Positions 53,939-62,787 of a stretch of DNA of 64,000 nt are shown here, in pieces. The position numbers and the translations under genes are program-made. The notes under the pieces are model-generated. The model saw nothing but the letters and a program-made list of their open reading frames with translations, searched no databases and was not told where the DNA came from. The stretch's first letter is position 1. Each line of letters begins with the position of its first letter. This stretch comes from Pseudogemmatithrix spongiicola (GTDB lineage Bacteria > Gemmatimonadota > Gemmatimonadetes > Gemmatimonadales > Gemmatimonadaceae). The DNA lies in contig NZ_CP130613.1 of assembly GCF_030623445.1 (NCBI RefSeq), forward strand, positions 372,001 through 436,000, written 5' to 3'.

Positions 53939-56900
53939 GCATCGTCGGCTTCAGTGTCCGCAACCGGCAGTTCATGCTGGTGGCCTTCGTCGCGCTGCTC
54001 GCGACGGGCGCCTTCTCGATGCTCACCATCCCGCGCGCCGAGGACCCGACGTTCCCGATCCCGGTGTTCCCGGTCGTCGCGGTCTACCCGGGGGCGAGCC
54101 CGACGGACATCGAGCAGCTCGTGGTCGATCCCATCGAGGATCGCATCCGCGCCCTCGAAGACCTCAAGGACGTCAAGACGAGCATCGAAGACGGTCTCGC
54201 GGTCATCGTCCCGGAGTTCGACGTCTCGGTGGATGCCGACCGCAAGTACGATGAGATCCTGCGCGAGGTGAACGCCCTGCGCGGCGACCTGCCCAGTGAC
54301 CTCGCCGTTCTCGAAGTGCAGCGCATCAACGCCGCCGACGTGAACATCGCGCAGTTCGCGCTGGTCTCCGTGACCGCGCCGTACCACGAGCTGGATAAAG
54401 CCGCTCGCGCCCTGCGCGACGACCTCGCCCGGCTGCCGGGTGTGAAGAAAGCTGAGACCTGGGGCTACCCGCGGCGCGAGGTGCGCGTCGCGCTGGACGT
54501 CGGTCGGCTCGCCGAGCTGGGCATCCCGCTCACCCGCGTGCTCCAGGCGGTCGGCGGGGAGAGCCTCAACATCCCCGGTGGCTCGGTGGACGCCGGCAAC
54601 CGTCGCTTCAACGTGAAGACCAGTGGCGGCTACCGCTCGCTGGAGCAGATTCGCGCCACGGTGATCGCCGGTGCGCCGGGTTCGACGCTGCGCCTCGGCG
54701 ATGTCGCCGAGGTGGAATGGGACTACGAAACCGTGAAGTACACGGCGCGGTCGAACGGCAAGCGCGCGGTCTGGATCACGGTCGCCATGCAGGAGAACCA
54801 GAACATCATGGCCGTCCGCGACCGCGTGTGGGCAGCGGCGGATGCGTTCGAGGCGTCGCTGCCGGCGTCGATGACCTTCGAGCGCCCGTTCGACCAGTCG
54901 AAGAACGTCCAGGCGCGCCTGTCGCGGCTCACCGCCGACTTCATGATCGCCATCGCGCTGGTGGTGCTCACGCTGCTGCCGCTGGGTTTCCGCGCCTCGG
55001 CCATCGTGATGGTGTCCATCCCGCTCTCGCTGGCCATCGGCGTGACGCTGCTCAAGGTCTTCGGATTCAGCATCAACCAGCTGAGCATCGTCGGCTTCGT
55101 CATCGCGCTCGGCTTGCTGGTCGATGACTCGATCGTCGTCGTCGAGAACATCGCACGCTGGCTGCGCGAGGGCAGCAGCCGCGTCAGCGCCGCGATCAAG
55201 GGCACGAACCAGATCCTCGTCGCCGTCATCGGCACGACGGCGACCCTCGTGTTCGCCTTCCTCCCGGTGATGATGCTGCCGGGTACGGCGGGCAAGTTCA
55301 TCCGTTCGCTGCCCGCGGCGGTCGTCCTGACGATTGCGGCATCGCTGCTGGTCTCGATCACGATCATCCCGTTCCTCGCGGCGATGTTCCTCAAGGAAGA
55401 GGGCGATGAGCACGGCAACGTGTTCATGCGGGCGCTGAATCGCGGCATCGACGCCACCTACGGCAGGGTGCTGCACCGGGCGCTGGCGCGACCCGTGCAG
55501 ACGCTTGCCGTCGCGGCTGTGCTGTTCGCCGGTACGCTGGCGCTGATTCCCTCCATTGGCTTCTCGCTGTTCCCGAAGGCCGGGACGCCGCAGTTCCTCG
55601 TCACCGTCAACGCGCCGGAGGGGTCTTCGCTCACCGTCGTCGACTCGGCCGTCGCATTCGCCGAGCGCGCGTTGGTCAAGCGCGAGTCAGTGCGCCAGGT
55701 GTACGCCAACATCGGGCGCGGCAATCCCAATATCTACTACAACATCCAATCGCTGGCCGAGCGCTCGACGCGCGGCGAGCTGTTCGTGCTGACGCGGGAG
55801 TACGATCCTGCGTCCACGCCGGCGCTGCTGGACTCACTCCGCGTGGAGTTTGACGCCTACCCGGACGCGCGCATCCAGGTCACCGAGTTCGAGAACGGTC
55901 CGCCGATCGATGCGCCCGTTGCCATGCGCATCACGGGTGACGATCTGGATTCGTTGCGCGCGATCGCGGCGCGCGTGGAGCGCGTGCTGGACGCCACCGA
56001 GGGTACGCGCGACGTACTGAACCCCCTCCGTGTCTCGCGCACCGACCTGCGGCTCCGCGCCGACCGCGCGAAGGCGGGCCTGTACGGCGTACCGACGGCC
56101 GAGGTGGACCGCGCCGTGCGACTCGGCCTCGAGGGCCTTGTCGCGGGGCGCGTCCGGGACCGTGACGGCGAGGAGTATGATGTGACGCTCCGCCTGCCTG
56201 GTCCGGCGCGAAAGGGCCCGGAGGTCCTCGATCGGCTCTACGCCGGCTCGGTCACCGGCGCGCAGGTGCCGGTGCGCCAACTCGCGTCACTCGAGTTCGA
56301 GACCTCGCCGCCGGTCATCCAACACTACGACGGCGAGCGCGCCGTGACGGTGACGTCGCAGGTGCGCACCGGCTACAACACCGACCGCGTCACGCGTGCC
56401 GTGCTCTCGGTGGTGGACACGCTCAGCCTGCCCGAGGGCTACGCCATCACGGCCGCGGGCGAGATCGAGAGCCGGCAGGAGAGCTTCGGCGGACTCGGGG
56501 CCGCGATCCTCATCGCGACCTTCGGCATCCTCGCGATCCTCATCCTCGAGTTCAAGACCTTCCGCGGTATGCTCATCGTGAGCTCCGTGATTCCGCTCGG
56601 CGTGATCGGCGGTCTCGTCGGTCTCTGGGTGACAGGCTACACGCTGAGCTTCAGCTCGGTGATCGGCTTCGTTGCCTTGATCGGCATCGAGATCAAGAGT
56701 TCGATCCTGCTAGTGGACTTCACGAACCAGCTGCGCGCCGAAGGTGTGGGACTCGACGACGCCATCGAGCGGGCCGGCAAGATCCGCTTCGTACCCATCG
56801 TGCTCACGTCGATGACGGCCATCGGCGGCCTCATTCCGCTGGCCATCCAGGGCAGCTCGCTGTACTCGCCGCTGGCCATCGTGATCATCGGCGGCCTGGT

Positions 56901-57009
56901 GAGCTCGACGCTGCTCTCCCGCCTGGTGACGCCGGTGCTCTACAAGCTGCTGCCGCCCACGCAGGAGGAAGTCACGCAGACCGGCGAGTTCGCGGTGGTG
57001 GCGGGCTAA
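53935..57009 (+). CDS. RND-family efflux permease (AcrB/MexB-like superfamily)
   Basis: 1024 aa from GTG 53935, the full RND length. Twelve membrane helices and two periplasmic loops are visible. The first loop begins with PGASPTDIEQLVVDPIEDRI, and TM4 has the proton-relay acids in ALGLLVDDSIVVVENIARWL. The second-half homologue reads VIGFVALIGIEIKSSILLVDF. It exports drugs or other hydrophobic compounds using the proton gradient. TolC and the adaptor precede it with overlapping starts. The stop TAA (57007-57009) lies inside the 6-bp target site of the adjoining IS481 element, which restored it. Confidence 0.95.
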   Translation: MSIVGFSVRNRQFMLVAFVALLATGAFSMLTIPRAEDPTFPIPVFPVVAVYPGASPTDIEQLVVDPIEDRIRALEDLKDVKTSIEDGLAVIVPEFDVSVDADRKYDEILREVNALRGDLPSDLAVLEVQRINAADVNIAQFALVSVTAPYHELDKAARALRDDLARLPGVKKAETWGYPRREVRVALDVGRLAELGIPLTRVLQAVGGESLNIPGGSVDAGNRRFNVKTSGGYRSLEQIRATVIAGAPGSTLRLGDVAEVEWDYETVKYTARSNGKRAVWITVAMQENQNIMAVRDRVWAAADAFEASLPASMTFERPFDQSKNVQARLSRLTADFMIAIALVVLTLLPLGFRASAIVMVSIPLSLAIGVTLLKVFGFSINQLSIVGFVIALGLLVDDSIVVVENIARWLREGSSRVSAAIKGTNQILVAVIGTTATLVFAFLPVMMLPGTAGKFIRSLPAAVVLTIAASLLVSITIIPFLAAMFLKEEGDEHGNVFMRALNRGIDATYGRVLHRALARPVQTLAVAAVLFAGTLALIPSIGFSLFPKAGTPQFLVTVNAPEGSSLTVVDSAVAFAERALVKRESVRQVYANIGRGNPNIYYNIQSLAERSTRGELFVLTREYDPASTPALLDSLRVEFDAYPDARIQVTEFENGPPIDAPVAMRITGDDLDSLRAIAARVERVLDATEGTRDVLNPLRVSRTDLRLRADRAKAGLYGVPTAEVDRAVRLGLEGLVAGRVRDRDGEEYDVTLRLPGPARKGPEVLDRLYAGSVTGAQVPVRQLASLEFETSPPVIQHYDGERAVTVTSQVRTGYNTDRVTRAVLSVVDTLSLPEGYAITAAGEIESRQESFGGLGAAILIATFGILAILILEFKTFRGMLIVSSVIPLGVIGGLVGLWVTGYTLSFSSVIGFVALIGIEIKSSILLVDFTNQLRAEGVGLDDAIERAGKIRFVPIVLTSMTAIGGLIPLAIQGSSLYSPLAIVIIGGLVSSTLLSRLVTPVLYKLLPPTQEEVTQTGEFAVVAG

Positions 57010-57010
57010 G
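57005..57010. repeat. target-site duplication, left copy (GCTAAG)
   Basis: GCTAAG directly precedes the IS inverted repeat and is identical to 58045-58050. It contains the TAA stop of the RND gene. Confidence 0.9.
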
Positions 57011-57035
57011 TGTCGGTTCTAAGGACGTTGTTCAC
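57011..57035 (+). repeat. IS481 terminal inverted repeat, left
   Basis: Begins TGTCGGTTCTAAGGACG and ends GTTGTTCAC. The transposase TAG stop (57019-57021) lies within it, an economical layout typical of small IS elements. Confidence 0.9.
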
Positions 57036-57960
57036 GCTGCATGAGGAAGTGGAGCAGCGGCGGGACGCGGCCGAGCGACCGGTGCGGCCGTTCGACGTTG
57101 TAGCAATCTAGGAAGTCGGGCAGCGCCGCGTTGCGGTGCGCCGAGGTCCGGTATGGCTTCTTGTAGGCCCAGCGGCGGAGCGCGGTCTGGATGAAGCGCT
57201 CCGCCTTGCCGTTCGTCTGCGGGCGGTAGGGCTTGGTGCGCAGGTGCCGGATCCCGTGCGCGGCCAGCGCGGCCTGCACCGCGTGGCTCGTGTACGCCTT
57301 GGCGTTGTCGGTCATCACACCGGTGACGGCGATGCCCAGCTGCGCAAACCAGCGGCGCGCCGCCTCGAGGAAGCGGGTGCACGCCGCCGCGTCCTGTGTC
57401 GGCAGCAGCGCCGCGTACGCGAGCCGCGTCGCGTCGTCGACCGCGACGTGGAGATGGTCCTGCCCGAGCCCCCGACGGCGGCCGACCTTCGAGCGGTTGC
57501 CGTGCGCGCGATGGCCCGCCGTGACGAAGCGATCGAGGGCCTTCGTGTCGACATGCACGAGCTCGCCGGGCGTCTCGCGCTGGCAGCGCGGCCCGCCCGT
57601 CGCCCCCGGGCCCTTCAGCCGGCCCTGGCCCGCGCGCGTGAGGACCCGGCCCACGGTCGAGACCGCGAGCCCGAGCCGCTCCGCGATCTCCGGCCCGGTG
57701 AGCCGCGTCGCGCGCAGGCGGAGAATCCGCTCGATGAGCGCCGGCCGCGTGGCGGTCGGCGAGCGATGCGGGCGCGAGGAGCGGTCGGCCAGCGCCGCCC
57801 AGCCCCCGGCCGCGAAGCGGCGCAGCCACTTGTAAGCCGTGCTCGGGCTGATGTGGAGGGCCGCGGCGACGGCGCGCACCGGCTCGCCGTCGAGGACCAC
57901 CCGGCGGACGAGCTCGGCTCGCCCCCAGGCGGTCAATCGCGCATTGTTGTGGATGTTCAC
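57019..57960 (-). CDS. IS481-family transposase
   Basis: 313 aa from the ATG at 57960. An N-terminal helix-turn-helix of the IS481 type (RVVLDGEPVRAVAAALHISPSTAYKWLRRFAAGGWAAL) is followed by a second HTH (RLTGPEIAERLGLAVSTVGRVLTRAG) and the rve integrase core. The DDE triad is visible: Asp in ELVHVDTKAL, Asp in VTGVMTDNAKAYTS and Glu in RPQTNGKAERFIQTALRRW. The length is usual for the family and no frameshift is seen, so it should be functional. It catalyses cut or copy movement of its own element. Confidence 0.96.
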   Translation of the reverse strand: MNIHNNARLTAWGRAELVRRVVLDGEPVRAVAAALHISPSTAYKWLRRFAAGGWAALADRSSRPHRSPTATRPALIERILRLRATRLTGPEIAERLGLAVSTVGRVLTRAGQGRLKGPGATGGPRCQRETPGELVHVDTKALDRFVTAGHRAHGNRSKVGRRRGLGQDHLHVAVDDATRLAYAALLPTQDAAACTRFLEAARRWFAQLGIAVTGVMTDNAKAYTSHAVQAALAAHGIRHLRTKPYRPQTNGKAERFIQTALRRWAYKKPYRTSAHRNAALPDFLDCYNVERPHRSLGRVPPLLHFLMQREQRP

Positions 57961-58019
57961 TGAGGCCTCTGGCTGAAGGTTGGGTGGCTCGCACCTCCAG
58001 CTTCCTCAGTTATGCCTCA

Positions 58020-58044
58020 GTGAACAACCTCTTTAGAACCGACA
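58020..58044 (-). repeat. IS481 terminal inverted repeat, right
   Basis: On the minus strand begins TGTCGGTTCTAAAGAGG and ends GTTGTTCAC, differing from the left end at two positions. The transposase start is 60 bp inside. Confidence 0.9.
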
Positions 58045-58050
58045 GCTAAG
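58045..58050. repeat. target-site duplication, right copy (GCTAAG)
   Basis: Identical to 57005-57010. It contains the TAG stop (minus strand, 58048-58046) of the dipeptidase gene. Confidence 0.9.
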
Positions 58051-59251
58051 CGGGGTCGGGCACCCAGCTGGCGCTGACGGCGCGCACGAAGCTGCCGCCG
58101 ATCACGAGGCGGATGGTGTCGTCGGAGTGCCGCCGACGCACCATCGTCTCGACCACGTCGAAGATCCGCTTGGGATGCTTCATGCCGTCCACGTGCACGC
58201 CGCCGTCCTCGGCGTAGTGCGGCTTGTAGCGATCGAAGTTCACTTGGTTCGCGATCTCCGGCGTGGCGCCGGCCCTCGGAATCGGCATGCCAAGGCCTGC
58301 CATGTCGAGGTCCGAGCCGATGCCTACGTGCTCGGCGCCCACGAGCTTGATGACGTAGTCGATGTGATCCACGAAATGCTCGACCGTCACCGGTCCCTCG
58401 GGCTTGATCATGAAGCGAATGGCGGCGATGCCCATGACGCCGCCGTTGCGGGCGAGCGCGCGAATCGCGTCATCAGACTTGCAGCGCGCGTAGCCGGGCA
58501 TGAGGCCCCGCGCAGCCGCGTGCGTGAACACCACGGGCTTCTTGGCGGCGGCGATGGCGTCCATCGTCGTCTTGTCGGCACAATGCGAGAGGTCCACCGT
58601 CATGCCCACGCGCTGCATCGCGGCCACGATCTCGTGCCCGAAGATGCTCAAGCCCCCGTCGTTGTGCTCGAGGAACCCCGCGCCGATGCGATTCTGGACG
58701 TTGTAGGTCAGCTGTGAGAGCCGCTGACCGAGCCGATGGAACGTCGTGACGTCGCCGACGGCGCGGAAATGGTCCGAGTTCTGCGTGGTGATCATGATGC
58801 CGACGCGGCCATCGCCGCGCGCGCTGGCGAGGTCCGCAGCGTCATCCACGCGGATGAACCATTCCGGGTGCGAGGCAACGAATCCGTTCCACTGCGCCAT
58901 GAACTGCAGCATGGCTTCGTAGCTTGGACCGCCGCGTCCCAACGCGAGGGTCTTTACGCCGGAGCCGCGGAACGCGGCGAAGTCCTCGGCGGTGAACGTG
59001 CCCGGATCCTGCAGCCAGCGGTCGGCTCTGGGCGTACCCTGCTCGCGCATATCGGCAAAGGCGAACTGGCAGAGCATGTCGACGACGGGCGATTCCTGCA
59101 TCAGCCGGATCGTGCGCGCGGAGTATTCGTCGCCGAGCGGGCCGAGAGCGTAGCGGCGCGTGAGGATGGCCGGCGCGGCGAAGGCGTTGCGCGGCAGGAG
59201 GCTCGCGGCCGACGCGCCGGCGAGGAGGCGAAGGAGGGAGCGACGTTGCAT
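58046..59251 (-). CDS. Tat-exported membrane dipeptidase (M19, renal dipeptidase family)
   Basis: 401 aa from the ATG at 59251. The start QRRSLLRLLAGASAASLLP is a twin-arginine signal. M19 signs are the metal region SPVVDMLCQFAF (the usual DGHND is reduced to VDMLC), HNDGGLSIFGHEIVAAMQRVGMTVDLSHCADKTTMDAI, VVFTHAAARGLMPGYARCKSDDAIRALARNGGVMGI and HVGIGSDLDMAG. These enzymes hydrolyse dipeptides with zinc; the first metal site looks altered, which may affect activity. The gene ends within the IS481 target duplication, and its stop was restored there. It is divergent from the plug-protein gene. Confidence 0.87.
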   Translation of the reverse strand: MQRRSLLRLLAGASAASLLPRNAFAAPAILTRRYALGPLGDEYSARTIRLMQESPVVDMLCQFAFADMREQGTPRADRWLQDPGTFTAEDFAAFRGSGVKTLALGRGGPSYEAMLQFMAQWNGFVASHPEWFIRVDDAADLASARGDGRVGIMITTQNSDHFRAVGDVTTFHRLGQRLSQLTYNVQNRIGAGFLEHNDGGLSIFGHEIVAAMQRVGMTVDLSHCADKTTMDAIAAAKKPVVFTHAAARGLMPGYARCKSDDAIRALARNGGVMGIAAIRFMIKPEGPVTVEHFVDHIDYVIKLVGAEHVGIGSDLDMAGLGMPIPRAGATPEIANQVNFDRYKPHYAEDGGVHVDGMKHPKRIFDVVETMVRRRHSDDTIRLVIGGSFVRAVSASWVPDPA

Positions 59252-59301
59252 CGCGCGAATGTGCGCGTGGCGGTCATCGCTCACAAGGGGTAACGTAGAC
59301 C

Positions 59302-60135
59302 ATGCCGAAGCCACCTCGTTTTCTCGTGCGCGCGCCGGCGATGCTCCTTGGTGCGATGGTCGCAGCGAGCGCGCTAGGAGCACAGCGCACGACGGTGGTC
59401 GTCCGTGACGGCACGGGCGCATCGGTGTCCTTCGCGTACGTCGCGCCGGTCTCGGGTACGTCTGCGACGGCCGACTCCGCCGGTCGGGCGCTGGTCACGC
59501 TGCGCGGGCGTGATTCGGTGTTCGTACGTGTACGCCGCATCGGGTACACGCCGCTCGATCGCTGGGTGCGGCTGCCCGCCCCGGACAGCATCGAGTTCAC
59601 GCTGGGACGCGTGGTGCTGCAACTCGAGTCGGTGGAGGTCGTCGGCGCGCGGGACACACCGCTGGCCACGCGCGGGTTCTATGACCGGATGGAGCGCGTG
59701 CGGCGCGGCGCGACGGTCGGGCACTTCATCACGCCCGAGGAGCTCGAGCTGCAGCTTCCGATGAATCTCTCGCAGGCGCTGCGCAGCGCACGCTATGTGA
59801 ACATCAATCGCGTGGGACCGGGCCGCGACGTGCTGCTCGGCCGCGGTGGCTGCCCGATGAACATCGTCGTCGACGGAATGCTGGTGCAGGGTACCGCGCA
59901 GGACGAGGTGGTGGAACAGGTGCCGACGTCCATCAACCGCTCCGGCACGTACCGGCCGCCGACCATGGGACGGGGCGGCAACCTCGACATCAATGGGTTG
60001 GTCGGCGGCAACGAGATGGCGGCCATCGAGATCTATCCGAGCGTTGCGAACGCACCGGCGGAGCTGCAGGCCGCCGTAAGCTCAGGCCGCGGGACCTGCG
60101 GCATCGTCGCCATCTGGACGGGCGGTCGGCGTTAG
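59302..60135 (+). CDS. secreted TonB-plug-like protein without barrel
   Basis: 277 aa. A signal peptide (APAMLLGAMVAASALGAQ) is followed by a carboxypeptidase-regulatory-like domain (VVVRDGTGASVSFAYVAPVSGTSATADSAGRALVTL) and then a plug-type region (VEVVGARDTPL, GHFITPEELELQLPMNLSQALRSARYVNI, CPMNIVVDGMLV). No beta-barrel follows: the protein ends after AAIEIYPSVANAPAEL and a short Cys-containing tail. Receptors of this type import ligands, but without a barrel this is more likely a binding or accessory protein at the outer membrane. Its stop overlaps the VWA gene stop by 4 bp. Confidence 0.75.
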   Translation: MPKPPRFLVRAPAMLLGAMVAASALGAQRTTVVVRDGTGASVSFAYVAPVSGTSATADSAGRALVTLRGRDSVFVRVRRIGYTPLDRWVRLPAPDSIEFTLGRVVLQLESVEVVGARDTPLATRGFYDRMERVRRGATVGHFITPEELELQLPMNLSQALRSARYVNINRVGPGRDVLLGRGGCPMNIVVDGMLVQGTAQDEVVEQVPTSINRSGTYRPPTMGRGGNLDINGLVGGNEMAAIEIYPSVANAPAELQAAVSSGRGTCGIVAIWTGGRR

Positions 60136-61415
60136 CTGACCCGACTGGTCTTCCGCTTCAGGAAGTCCATGAGGATGAACTGCCCCAGCGACATCGTGTT
60201 CGTGAAGTACGCCCGCCCGCGCGTGATCGCGCTCACCATCTTCACGAACTCGACCAGCGCGCGGTCCCGCGCCAGCATGAACGTGTTCACGGGAATCCCG
60301 CTCTTTCGGCAGGCCGCCACTTCCTGCAGCGTCTCCTGCAACACGTAGGCGTCCAACCCCATCGAATTCTTGTAGATGCGGCCGTCCGGCATCGTCAGCG
60401 CGCTGGGCTTGCCGTCGGTGATCATGATGATCTGGCGCATGTCCTTCTTCTGCGCCATCAGGATGCGCCGCGCGAGCTTGAGACCTTCCGCCGTGTTCGT
60501 GTGATACGGCCCCACCTGCGCCTTGGCCAGCGCGCCGATGGGAATCTCTTCCGCCGAGTCGTGGAACAGGATCGTCTTGATGGAATCACCCGGGAACTGC
60601 GTCGCGATCAGGTGCGTCAGCGCCAGCGCCACCTTCTTGGCCGGCGTGAAGCGGTCTTCGCCGTAGAGGATCATCGAGTGCGAGCAGTCGAGCATCAGCA
60701 CGGTCGCGCAGCTCGAGCGGTACTCGCTCTGCCGCACCATCAGGTCCGAATAGTCGAGGTCCATCGGCACGTCGAGCGAGCCGGTGCGGAGCATCGCGGC
60801 CTTGAGCGTCTCGTTGACGTCGAGGTTCAGCACGTCGCCGAACTCATAGGGCTTGCTGCCCGCATCGGCCTCGATGCCCGTCGCCAAATACGGCGTGTCG
60901 TGCGAGCCGAAGTTGCTCTTGCCGATGCCACCCAGGATGCCGCGCAGCGCCTTGTAGCCTAGGAAATCGATGCCCTTCGAGGTAAGATCGAACTGCACGT
61001 CCTGCGCTGCGGCCTTCGCCAAGCCTCCGGGCCCGAACACGCTTTGGTGCCCCGCGGGCGCCTGGGGCGGCTGCTCGGCCTTCAGGAAGCCCTCGGCCAT
61101 CAAACGCTGCACGATGTCGTCGAGCAGCTTGGCGAGCTTGTCCTCGGAGATGTCGTCGCCATCGCCGCGCAGCGCCTCGAGCATCTCCGGCGTGAACTGG
61201 CCGCTTTGGATCAGCGCGTCGAGGATGGCTTGCTTGAGCGCGTCGAGGGAGCGGTCGCCACCCGGTTCCTCGTCTTCGAAGCCCCAAGGGTTGGCTGGTC
61301 CGCCGCCGGCGAATCCCGATTGGAGGAGGAAGTCCGCGAGCTTGTCCAGCAATGCCTGCAGGTCCACGGCATCCGCGGACTCGGGGCTGAACTTCTTGTA
61401 GGTATGGAAACGCAC
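60132..61415 (-). CDS. VWA-domain protein (partner of the MoxR/chelatase-like ATPase)
   Basis: 427 aa. The N-terminal half is acidic and helical with glycine-rich stretches ([19 protein letters not shown]). The C-terminal half is a von Willebrand A domain with the MIDAS motif DCSHS in [19 protein letters not shown], and later [17 protein letters not shown] and [15 protein letters not shown]. Such proteins work with AAA+ ATPases of the MoxR or magnesium-chelatase class as a chaperone for metal insertion or complex assembly. The likely ATPase partner is at the end of the window, with the MFS gene between them. There is no signal peptide. Confidence 0.85.
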   Translation of the reverse strand: MRFHTYKKFSPESADAVDLQALLDKLADFLLQSGFAGGGPANPWGFEDEEPGGDRSLDALKQAILDALIQSGQFTPEMLEALRGDGDDISEDKLAKLLDDIVQRLMAEGFLKAEQPPQAPAGHQSVFGPGGLAKAAAQDVQFDLTSKGIDFLGYKALRGILGGIGKSNFGSHDTPYLATGIEADAGSKPYEFGDVLNLDVNETLKAAMLRTGSLDVPMDLDYSDLMVRQSEYRSSCATVLMLDCSHSMILYGEDRFTPAKKVALALTHLIATQFPGDSIKTILFHDSAEEIPIGALAKAQVGPYHTNTAEGLKLARRILMAQKKDMRQIIMITDGKPSALTMPDGRIYKNSMGLDAYVLQETLQEVAACRKSGIPVNTFMLARDRALVEFVKMVSAITRGRAYFTNTMSLGQFILMDFLKRKTSRVS

Positions 61416-61557
61416 GCGAACCTCTCCAGCCGGGGCTACTGCATCAACACGAGAAGCGCGAGATAGGTGCCAGACGCGGCTCGTGGCAGCCGATGGAAGC
61501 TCGCTTCACGGCGGTGACCTGTTACGGGGGGCCGCATCCGGCGAGATTACGTCAGCA

Positions 61558-62787
61558 ATGTCCGCCGCCACGTCCCTGAATCCGTTCCGGACCCTCGTCC
61601 GTTACCGGAACTTCCGCATCTTCTGGATCGGGCAGAGCGTCTCGCTCATTGGCAGCTGGATGCAGCAGATCGCGGTAGGCTGGCTGGCGCTCGAACTCTC
61701 GAACGATGCCTTCCTGGTCGGTGTCGTCGCCGCGGCGGGAACCTTCCCCATCCTCATCTTCTCGATGCCCGGCGGCCTCCTCGCCGACCGCGCCGACAAG
61801 CTGAAGATCATCCGCACGGCCCAGGCGCTGATGCTGCTCGAGGCCACGGCGCTGTGGTGGCTCGCGTGGACGGGGCACCTCACCATCGGTTGGCTCATCG
61901 CGCTGACCAGCATCGGTGGCCTGCTGGCCGCCTTCGAGATTCCCGCGCGCCAGGCCCTCTGGGTGCATCTGGTGGACCGGCACGACCTCCCCAAGGCCAT
62001 CGGTCTCAACTCGATGGGCTTCAACCTCGCGCGGGTGCTGGGCCCGACGATCGCCGCCGTCGTGATCGCGAAGTTCGGCATCGCGTGGACCTTCGGCCTC
62101 AACGCGCTGAGTTTCCTCGCCGTGCTGCTGAGCCTCGCGCTCATCGCCATCCCGGTCGAGGCGCGCGAGCTCGAGGGCGCACGCAAGGGCGCGCTCGACG
62201 GCATGCTCGAGGCCCTGCGCTACGTCCGCAGCACCAAGCCCCTGCCGGCGCTGATGCTCGTCGCCATGGTGTTCTCGATCCTCGGCATTCCGGTCATCAC
62301 CCTGTTGCCTGTCGTCGCGCGCGACCTGCTGGGCTTGGGGCCCGAGGGCTACGGTGCGCTGATGGCGTCGCTGGGCATCGGCGCGATGGCCGGCGCATTG
62401 GCCATCGCCGCCACGGGCGGCGGTGGGCGCAAGGGTCGCACGCTCTGGATCGCCTCGCACGCATTCCCGCTGTTGCTCGTGATCTTCGCCCTCGTGCGCC
62501 TGCCGCAGCTCAACGCGCTGCTGCTCTTCGCCACGGGCATCACGATGATCGTCAACAACGCGCTGGTGAACTCGCGCCTGCAGGAGATCGTCCCCGACGC
62601 GATGCGCGGCCGCGTGATGTCGCTGTACATCATGGTGTACATCGGGGGCTCGCCGATCGGCAGCTTCGTGGCCGGCGCGCTCGCGAAAGCCGTCGGTACC
62701 GCCTGGGCGATCGGCGGCACCGCGGCGCTCATGCTACTCTTCGCGCTCTGGGTGTTCCGACGGGAACCCGCGCTCACGGCGCACTGA
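61558..62787 (+). CDS. MFS transporter (EntS/MFS_3 type)
   Basis: 409 aa from ATG 61558. About 12 membrane segments. The N-terminal pattern FRTLVRYRNFRIFWIGQSVSLIGSWMQQIAVGWLALELSND, with the loop GGLLADRADKLKIIRTAQAL and later RLQEIVPDAMRGRVMSLYIMVYIGGSPIGSFVAGALA, is characteristic of the MFS_3 group (EntS-like exporters). The substrate is unknown; export of a small molecule is likely. It lies between the VWA and ATPase genes on the opposite strand, and its 3' end overlaps the end of the ATPase gene by 54 bp. Confidence 0.9.
   Translation: MSAATSLNPFRTLVRYRNFRIFWIGQSVSLIGSWMQQIAVGWLALELSNDAFLVGVVAAAGTFPILIFSMPGGLLADRADKLKIIRTAQALMLLEATALWWLAWTGHLTIGWLIALTSIGGLLAAFEIPARQALWVHLVDRHDLPKAIGLNSMGFNLARVLGPTIAAVVIAKFGIAWTFGLNALSFLAVLLSLALIAIPVEARELEGARKGALDGMLEALRYVRSTKPLPALMLVAMVFSILGIPVITLLPVVARDLLGLGPEGYGALMASLGIGAMAGALAIAATGGGGRKGRTLWIASHAFPLLLVIFALVRLPQLNALLLFATGITMIVNNALVNSRLQEIVPDAMRGRVMSLYIMVYIGGSPIGSFVAGALAKAVGTAWAIGGTAALMLLFALWVFRREPALTAH

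Larger units (their letters stand above)
57011..58044 (-). mobile_element. IS481-family insertion sequence, complete, 1034 bp
   Basis: Imperfect 25-bp terminal inverted repeats bound the element: 57011-57035 starts TGTCGGTTCTAA and 58020-58044, read on the other strand, starts the same way; they match at 23 of 25 positions. A 6-bp duplication (GCTAAG) flanks it. One intact transposase gene fills the inside. An uninterrupted frame and perfect duplication point to a fairly recent insertion. The empty site can be rebuilt by removing the element and one GCTAAG. Confidence 0.95.
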
